A DNA stretch of 64,000 nucleotides from Bidens hawaiensis. Lineage: Eukaryota > Streptophyta > Magnoliopsida > Asterales > Asteraceae. Positions 57,947 to 64,000 of the stretch are shown piece after piece. Each line of letters starts with the position of its first letter. Position 1 is the stretch's first letter. The DNA is taken from NCBI GenBank assembly GCA_021521415.1, contig JAIQDT010000229.1, forward strand, positions 682,001 to 746,000, written 5' to 3'. A program made the position numbers and the translations under genes. The notes under the pieces were generated by a model that searched no databases, had not been told where the DNA came from, and saw only the letters and a program-made list of their open reading frames with translations.

Positions 57947-58071
57947 TATATATATATATATATCAATGGTTATGATGCGTGTTCGGAAAAACTTGCATAT
58001 ATTTGTTGTATTTTTAGTGTTAAGGAAAATCCAGATTTTTTTTAAAAAACAAGTTAGATGCCTTTAGCAGC

Positions 58072-58305
58072 AACAAAGTCGGTGCTATTACTCTTCGGGA
58101 GTTCGCCTGAAAAGTATTAGCGGTGACTAATTAGCGACGAATTTGACTTTAGTGACCACACCTTTTAGCGGAGACATTATTAGTGGTGACAAATGATCAA
58201 TAGCAACTAAGAACTAGCGGCAACTCAACAGCGGCAACATGTTGTCGCTAGTACTTTTAGCGGCGACATTTGGGGCTTTAGCAACGACTTTTGTCGTCGT
58301 TAAAA
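58072..58305. mobile_element. CACTA-like subterminal repeat region, copy 4
   Basis: The same motif cluster as 6,556-6,806. Confidence 0.4.
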
Positions 58306-58579
58306 CTTAAACGTTTTGTAATGATGTTGACAATAAGGGCACATAACTCCTCAGAAACCGTTATGTGTATGTTTAGTAGTGATGACTCAGGATGAGGCAT
58401 ATTGAGTTTGTTGAAAGGATCGGTGATTGTGTCTTAATGGTTTATGAAAATTCTTTCGAGTTTGTGAGCATCATTCACCAGCTTTAGCTAATGTATTTTA
58501 AAAAGTGTTTTCAGGTAATTAGGAGTAAGTTAATTACAAGGATCGAAAGTGAGAGGAATAGAAGAATCTTTAGGCGATA

Positions 58580-59150
58580 GATATCTAGTGCCTTGCATGA
58601 TTTTGTGACTCAATCCTTGTAACTTATGTTTGTAAATTTAATCTTTGTAATCGAACAAAGGGTATTTAATTCCCTTGTATTCACTAATATTTAAATCAAA
58701 TATTTTCCACTAAACTTTTATTAAATGAAAAATTAACACCAACTAACAGTCATATGTCTCCGCCCTTGAGGCACGGTGCGATAATAGAAAAATAGAAACC
58801 TAAGCTTAAAAGAGCGGTAAAATAAGCAAGAGAGCTTGTAAAATAATAGAATGCAAGAATCTCTAGTTGATGGACATCTAAAGGCTCGGATGCCTTTGTA
58901 ACCAAATCCTTGTAACTTATTTTTGTAAATTAAAATCTTTGTGATCGAACCGATGGTATTTAATTCCCTTCTTGATCAACTAATATTCTCAATCAAATAT
59001 GCTCCACTTCGTAACAAACTTTGATTAAATGAAAAGGCAATACCAACTGACAGTCATATGTCTGCGCCCCTTAGGCATGTTGTGACGACAGGAAAATAGA
59101 AACCTAAGCTTAAAAGACGGGTAAAATAAGCAAACGAACATGTAAATTTA
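58580..59150. repeat. Diverged tandem repeat downstream of BAHD (unit 2)
   Basis: The same two blocks of about 285 bp as 18,443-19,012, nearly identical between the two units. Lies directly 3' of the intact gene and may form part of its terminator region. Confidence 0.75.
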
Positions 59151-59209
59151 TTTGCCACAATATAAAGTACTAACAACCAAGACGTTGGTTTTTAAGACAG
59201 ATCTCTAAC

Positions 59210-60556
59210 TCATATGACATGATCATTTGATAGCGGACTTGGATCCACCGAAGCATACGCTAGTAGCTCCGGATTGCACTGTAGAATCTTCAGTTCTTCT
59301 TCATCCAAAGTCACCCATGCTTCAACTCCCTCGCCACATTTTGTATCCATTAGAGTCACTAAATTGAAGAACCCCTTGAATCCTTTACCTATGAGGCCAG
59401 ACACCCAACTTGGCTTTCCCCAACCAAAATCAATATCATTGAAACCCATCTTACACCAACTTGTAAAAATATAATATTCTGTTGGCCCTACCGAGCCGAT
59501 TTCTCCCATTTGTTGAAGTAACTTCTGCATTGCGACGTACCATTCATCACCCTGTGCCTCGTTTACAAACTCATCGTTGACTTTTACAATGCTATCATGC
59601 ACCTTGTTCACCAAGCTATGCAATGTGGTTTCGTCGTTATCTTTGCACACTGCACTTGAGACCCACATCATGTTACCAATCAAGTCTTTTGACGTCTTTG
59701 TTGGAAGTTTTTTACGAAGATTCAGAGAGTGGTTTAGCCAAGTAGTTTTCTGGATACCATATGCTTCTTTAGATGCTGCTATTGTACACTTCCATAACAA
59801 AGCAGATACCACCTCAACTCGTGTTGGTTGTTGCACTCCATTTCTACTAGCCGCAACTTTTAAAGCAGCTATGGAATCCGAACCAAATACGAATCTTTTT
59901 GTGATACAATTGCCTTCCTTTAGCACTGTTTGATAGCTAACCTGGAATATGTCTCTAAGCCACAAGCTCTCAGCAGGAAAAACTAATGGAGAAATTATCT
60001 TTGGATAAGTAACTTCTTCACTTTTGGAAGCCATGTTAGCCCATCCTTTTAGAAAAGTGTAGAGTGCAGCCCCATCAAGGATCTTGTGTGAAACACACAA
60101 CCCGACAGCGATTCCACCACATTTGAAAATGTTCACTTGAACATTTGTGACACGAGAACCCACACTAGATTGATCAAAACTAGGTTCTAATGGCAAGAAC
60201 CTGTTAATCAATCCAAGGTCAGGTTTGTGCAAAAAGCCATCAAGACGACCATGAACCAAAACTAAGACATAGTTAGCACCAACGTCGTTACATTCAATTG
60301 AATCGCCCTTAAGTGTTCCTGCAAGTGGGTAAAACTGAGTCAAGGTTTCAGATAGTGATTTCTTTAGAACCAATGACCTTTGTAGTGCTTGGAATATGTT
60401 ATTGTCATTGTCATTGTGATTAGGGTAGTAAAAAACGATTGGTACGTAAGGATATCCAACAAGATAATCTAGTAGAGAAAGATTATATGTTCTCAAGTGG
60501 TGCGGTGTTGGGGACGATGGTTTAATGCTCTCTTCGGAAATGATTTCAACTTCCAT
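59210..60556 (-). CDS. BAHD acyltransferase, intact
   Basis: A single 448-codon frame, the usual length for the family, with no intron needed. BAHD enzymes move an acyl group from an acyl-CoA to an alcohol or amine in plant specialised metabolism, usually in the cytosol. The catalytic HKILD (HxxxD) is at residues 157-161 and the structural DFGWG at 376-380; the N-terminal YPLAGTLK is also typical. No signal peptide or membrane segment is seen. Overall it resembles the vinorine-synthase-like branch, but the substrate cannot be told from sequence. The ATG at 60,556 gives the family's usual N-terminus and lies about 82 bases below a TATA box. Its duplicate at 19,073-20,417 is broken, so this is the only functional copy in view. 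Confidence 0.93.
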   Translation of the reverse strand: MEVEIISEESIKPSSPTPHHLRTYNLSLLDYLVGYPYVPIVFYYPNHNDNDNNIFQALQRSLVLKKSLSETLTQFYPLAGTLKGDSIECNDVGANYVLVLVHGRLDGFLHKPDLGLINRFLPLEPSFDQSSVGSRVTNVQVNIFKCGGIAVGLCVSHKILDGAALYTFLKGWANMASKSEEVTYPKIISPLVFPAESLWLRDIFQVSYQTVLKEGNCITKRFVFGSDSIAALKVAASRNGVQQPTRVEVVSALLWKCTIAASKEAYGIQKTTWLNHSLNLRKKLPTKTSKDLIGNMMWVSSAVCKDNDETTLHSLVNKVHDSIVKVNDEFVNEAQGDEWYVAMQKLLQQMGEIGSVGPTEYYIFTSWCKMGFNDIDFGWGKPSWVSGLIGKGFKGFFNLVTLMDTKCGEGVEAWVTLDEEELKILQCNPELLAYASVDPSPLSNDHVI

Positions 60557-60637
60557 AGCGTAAGTTAAATGACAGGTTAGTGTTATGGGATGTGTCTAGA
60601 AAAGAAGGCAATTGCAATAACTATGCACTTCAAAGTT

Positions 60638-60647
60638 CCTTTTATAG
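60638..60647 (-). promoter_or_regulatory. TATA box of the BAHD gene
   Basis: CTATAAAAGG on the minus strand, 82-91 bases upstream of the ATG, fitting a 5' leader of roughly 50-60 bases. Confidence 0.65.
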
Positions 60648-60952
60648 TTCAATTCGGATATATATTATATTTCTTAAGATTCGATTTCAGTGGTTATGAT
60701 CAACTAAATGGTTCCGATCAAAACTTATGATACTAAAAAGTTGTAACTTCAAAATAAAAGAAAACAAAACGAACAACCATAATATATTTTTCTATGATTT
60801 TAATCTATAAAATTGATCATGTTTCTCATTTAAAATAAGCACATGTTAGATGATTGAAAAAAATGATATGTTAATATTTTAAAGATGATCAAATTTGACT
60901 TTGTTTACTGAGAAATCCTATTCCAAAAATTTCTACATAAATCCCACCGACT

Positions 60953-61110
60953 CCATCATGTCCAACTTAAAAACCGGTCCGTCTGTTTTTTCTACACCAA
61001 TAACCAAGCGTCATGTGTAAAAAACCTGCTAAGAATGTTCTCGGCGGCCGGTCAGTGTTCCGACCTTCTGACAAACCAATCCGCCTAGTTTTCAAATCCA
61101 GACGCCGTCT
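60953..61110. repeat. Left arm of the long inverted repeat (unit 2)
   Basis: Matches 20,813-20,970. The right arm would lie beyond the window end. Confidence 0.45.
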
Positions 61111-61494
61111 AGTTTATTTTGCAATTTCCAGGCGCTTGCATTTCAAATCTCATTTACAAATGAAAACATCCAGAGGGTTGAGAGCCACATCTAGTGGTTG
61201 AAGACGACATTGATAATGTCAAGAAAATAAGATGATATATGTGTATTATAATTGTAAATGTTCATGTTAAAAATGACTAATATGTATGTTGTTCACAAGA
61301 TGTTTTTCAATGTCCTTTGATTAAGTTACACTTATATATATTAATGGGTGCACCCACATAGTAACGGTCGGGGTTCCGGGACCCCCAACATTTTCTAAAA
61401 ATTTTCTTTGAGACGGTATATAAAAATTTTCTTGGACTCCATAATAATTATTAGATTGAACACATAGTATTAATCTTAACTTTAGTGGAGTGGT

Positions 61495-62689
61495 TGACGT
61501 AGGTGTCGCGGTTTACTCAAACAATTAATTTTAAGACTTAAATATCTATAATAAGTACGGGTAAGTAAGGTCGTCTCCACAGGAACTCAAGGAAAGTGCT
61601 AATTTATTATTACTAATTTAATTATTAAACTAATGCGGACAGACGATGTCAAGCGCTTCTTAGAAAAAGATTAATTAAAACTAAACAATTACTTAAAAAC
61701 TTTGTAAACAATATTAATAAAAAGTATTCATTCTAGGTTTAGGTAATGTGCTAATCAACTTAATCCCAGATTTACTTATCTTGATTGCACAGTAATTATT
61801 AGACCTAATAGTTTGATTGTGATGACAAACGATACCCTAACCGAATTATTGACACAATTGAACTCGATCTACACAATTACCAATTTATGTTTTATGATAA
61901 CTAATTAAGTAACATTGACCGATGATTATTAGTTCAATGACAAGAGCCTAACCCTAAATGTTGATGAACAAACCACACAAGTGATGTACTAATCAAAAAT
62001 CGCAAACAAAAATTGTTTAAACAACCAAGCAATAATTGAACAAGATAAAAGCAATAAAGTCAAATCAAGTTCAAAATATGAAGCATAATAAATATGGTCT
62101 TAAAAGGATTTACACAAAACCCTATGAACAAATGATTTAGCCGAACATGATCATAATGTCAAAATACTTATCTTTGATGAACATGCAAACCCGCGATGAA
62201 CCGGAAGCTTCGGGATGGCTGGAAACCGTCTTAGCATAGCTCTTCTGCCTCTGGAAGTCGTTCTCAGCCGAATGGAGAGGTTAAGGGGTTTATATAAGGC
62301 AAACCTAAATTTTTGGCCGACTTAAGCATCTTCGCGTATCGCGAAGATGACAGGGATGCTTCTTCGCGTATCGCGAAGGACAAAATAGTCGCAGCCGGAA
62401 TTCTACAACTTCGCATATCGCAAAGTTGCCCTTCTTTGCATCTTCGCGTATCGCGAAGATGTAAAACTTCAGATTTTTCTATCTTCTTTTCTTGACTGCC
62501 TCGTGATGCGTGCACTTCCATTCTCTCACTTCCCGAACTTCATTTCAAGCCCGTAAATATCCTCGTTAAGCTCCATAGCTTCCAATGTCCTGAAAACACA
62601 TAATGCTTGAAGTACCAATGTTCATTCATTTATTTACCTAAACATAACTAACTAATATATAATAATAACTAACTTTTACCCAACCATCA
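61495..62689 (-). mobile_element. Solo LTR, family S (unit 2 duplicate)
   Basis: TGACGTAGG...CAACCATCA with the same GTGGT target duplication (61,490-61,494 and 62,690-62,694) as 21,355-22,549, so it was copied with the unit and not inserted separately. The TTCGCG cluster is at about 62,327-62,461. Confidence 0.82.
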
Positions 62690-63073
62690 GTGGTAACTTT
62701 AGTCGGTGTTCAAGGATTGTTGAACTCCTATTCTTGTTTCACTATTTGCATTTTTATTTTTAATCTTTAAATTCTACCCGATAGTTAATACTGAATAATA
62801 ACAGTTAGGTTTTAACTTATAAATAAACATGATAGCCTTGTACTCTCGAACAGAGGCATGTTGCACAGCCAAAGCCCAAACATGGGACACACATCGCAAC
62901 CCTCAAATGTGATTCGCTTGTTCGCCGACTTGCCGCCATCCTCTACTAGCGAGTCGAATGCCATTGTGGGAAACAACTTAAAAGTTGTAATGTTAATGTT
63001 TTCTTATTTAGAGTGACAAGCATATTGTGTGTTTCTAATGAGTAATGCACATATTTTTTTTATTATGATCGAT

Positions 63074-63289
63074 CAGTGGCGAAGCTTGGACTAAGACACC
63101 GGGGGACGGACTCAGGTATACAAAAATTCACAAACAATGGGGGCCGGACTCAAATTTTTAGCCGAAAACGCCTAAATTTACACTAAACATAAAAAATTTC
63201 GGGCGAAAACGGGTAAATTTACACTACTACGCGAAAAAACGGGAGGGGGGGGCGGGGCCACCCCCGACCCAAGTAAAGCTTCGCCAGTG
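63074..63289. mobile_element. hAT-like MITE (unit 2)
   Basis: CAGTGGCGAAGCTTGGA on the left, a perfect match to the expected end, and AAGCTTCGCCAGTG on the right. The G-tract is shorter than in unit 1. Confidence 0.5.
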
Positions 63290-63298
63290 ACCATGATA

Positions 63299-63905
63299 CT
63301 AGCTTTTGAACCCCGTGTATTACACGGGATTTGTTAAATAAAAATAATAATAAATAAGGTACTCTTTTTTGAAAGAAATGAACAAAATTATAGGTAAGAA
63401 GAAAATAAAATATATACTACAAATAATAAGAAGTCTGTAATCTCAAATTTAGAAATTAGAATGAGATGAATCATTATACGTTTACAACAATATACAACAT
63501 TTGTTAAAATTCTTTTGACACATTACCCATGGATAACTATAATAAATGAGATGAGAGGTTATAAAATTAGAAGGGAAATTATAACCCGTTTGTCAAAATT
63601 GTTTTGATCTATGACCCATGGATATGTAGGATAAATAAAATGAGGAATTAGAAAATTATAAAGAAAATTATAGCCCTTTTGCCAAAATTATTTTGACTCA
63701 TGATCCATCGATAGATAAGATGAATGAGATTAAAGATTAGAAAGGAAATTATAACCCATTTAACAAAATGGTTTTACCCACCACCCATAGATATATAGAA
63801 TGAATGAGAAGAGAGATTAGAACAAGAATGAATGTGAAATTACCACATCATTCTCATTATTTTCTTTTATTAGTTAGATTAGAGGTTAGATCAAATTAGA
63901 TTAGA
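63299..63905 (-). mobile_element. Helitron-like element (unit 2)
   Basis: The ACTAG end and the CCCGTGTATTACACGGG hairpin match 23,162. A ten-base stretch near 63,670 (TAGCCCTTTT) is present here but missing in unit 1. The 5' end is uncertain. Confidence 0.5.
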
Positions 63906-64000
63906 TTAGATTGTTTTTTCTTGTGTTTCTCGTCTCGAGTACCCGACTGAACAACAACCGACCTGAAAAATTTGAACACTGAAAAATGAGACCCCATTAA

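Larger units (their letters stand above)
56056..58579. repeat. Flank segment F, copy 4
   Basis: Follows the 3' LTR as in unit 1 and continues past 58,579 into the BAHD locus. It contains a Helitron-like end near 56,294, a SINE-like head, a MITE and a CACTA-like region. Confidence 0.75.

Noticed and set aside
1..64000. A prokaryote-type defence or biosynthetic gene system
   Set aside because: All coding signals belong to plant transposons or the BAHD gene; there are no operons or bacterial gene families.

Overview
This window looks like plant nuclear DNA: AT-rich, dense with LTR retrotransposons, Helitrons, MITEs and microsatellites, with a single kind of host gene. A eudicot is likely. The LTR types (a Tekay-like chromovirus, an Athila-like gag-protease element) made me think of Asteraceae, but that is recollection and is not shown by the sequence. 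There is no sign of prokaryotic or viral genome organisation.

The main structure is a direct duplication of a unit of about 26 kb. Unit 1 runs from about position 8 to 25,950. Unit 2 starts at 25,951 and is still matching unit 1 when the window ends at 64,000. Each unit has the same order: a left block of MITE and Helitron DNA (1-3,977; 25,951-26,312 plus 37,787-40,157), a piece of Athila-like LTR, a flank segment 'F' (4,477-7,074; 47,311-49,354), a gag-protease-only Athila-like element (7,075-15,911; 49,355-56,055), a second copy of F (15,912-18,442; 56,056-58,579), a BAHD acyltransferase gene on the minus strand, and a tail with a solo LTR, a hAT-like MITE and a Helitron end (to 23,880; to 64,000).

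The BAHD gene is the only convincing host gene. The unit-2 copy (59,210-60,556) is an intact 448-codon frame with the HxxxD and DFGWG motifs. The unit-1 copy (19,073-20,417) has a 2-bp deletion and is a pseudogene. Both keep the same TATA box. The two gene regions differ by only about half a percent by eye, so the duplication is young.

Later insertions separate the two units. A nearly intact 11,474-bp Ty3/Gypsy chromovirus (26,313-37,786, minus strand, TSD AGAAT) sits in unit 2, and its empty site is at 361-380 in unit 1. It has a single in-frame stop in gag-pol and a separate leader reading frame. A decayed Ty1/Copia element of Tork/Tnt1 type (41,511-47,189) lies further right, with a solo LTR inserted at its primer-binding site. 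A 2,119-bp solo LTR (8,458-10,576, TSD GATTA) splits the unit-1 Athila gag, and its empty site is preserved in unit 2. Filled and empty sites, LTR divergence and breakpoints together let the history be ordered without outside data.

I found no convincing tRNA or rRNA gene, no CRISPR array, and no genes acting together as a pathway. The remaining sequence is repeat-derived or unrecognised.
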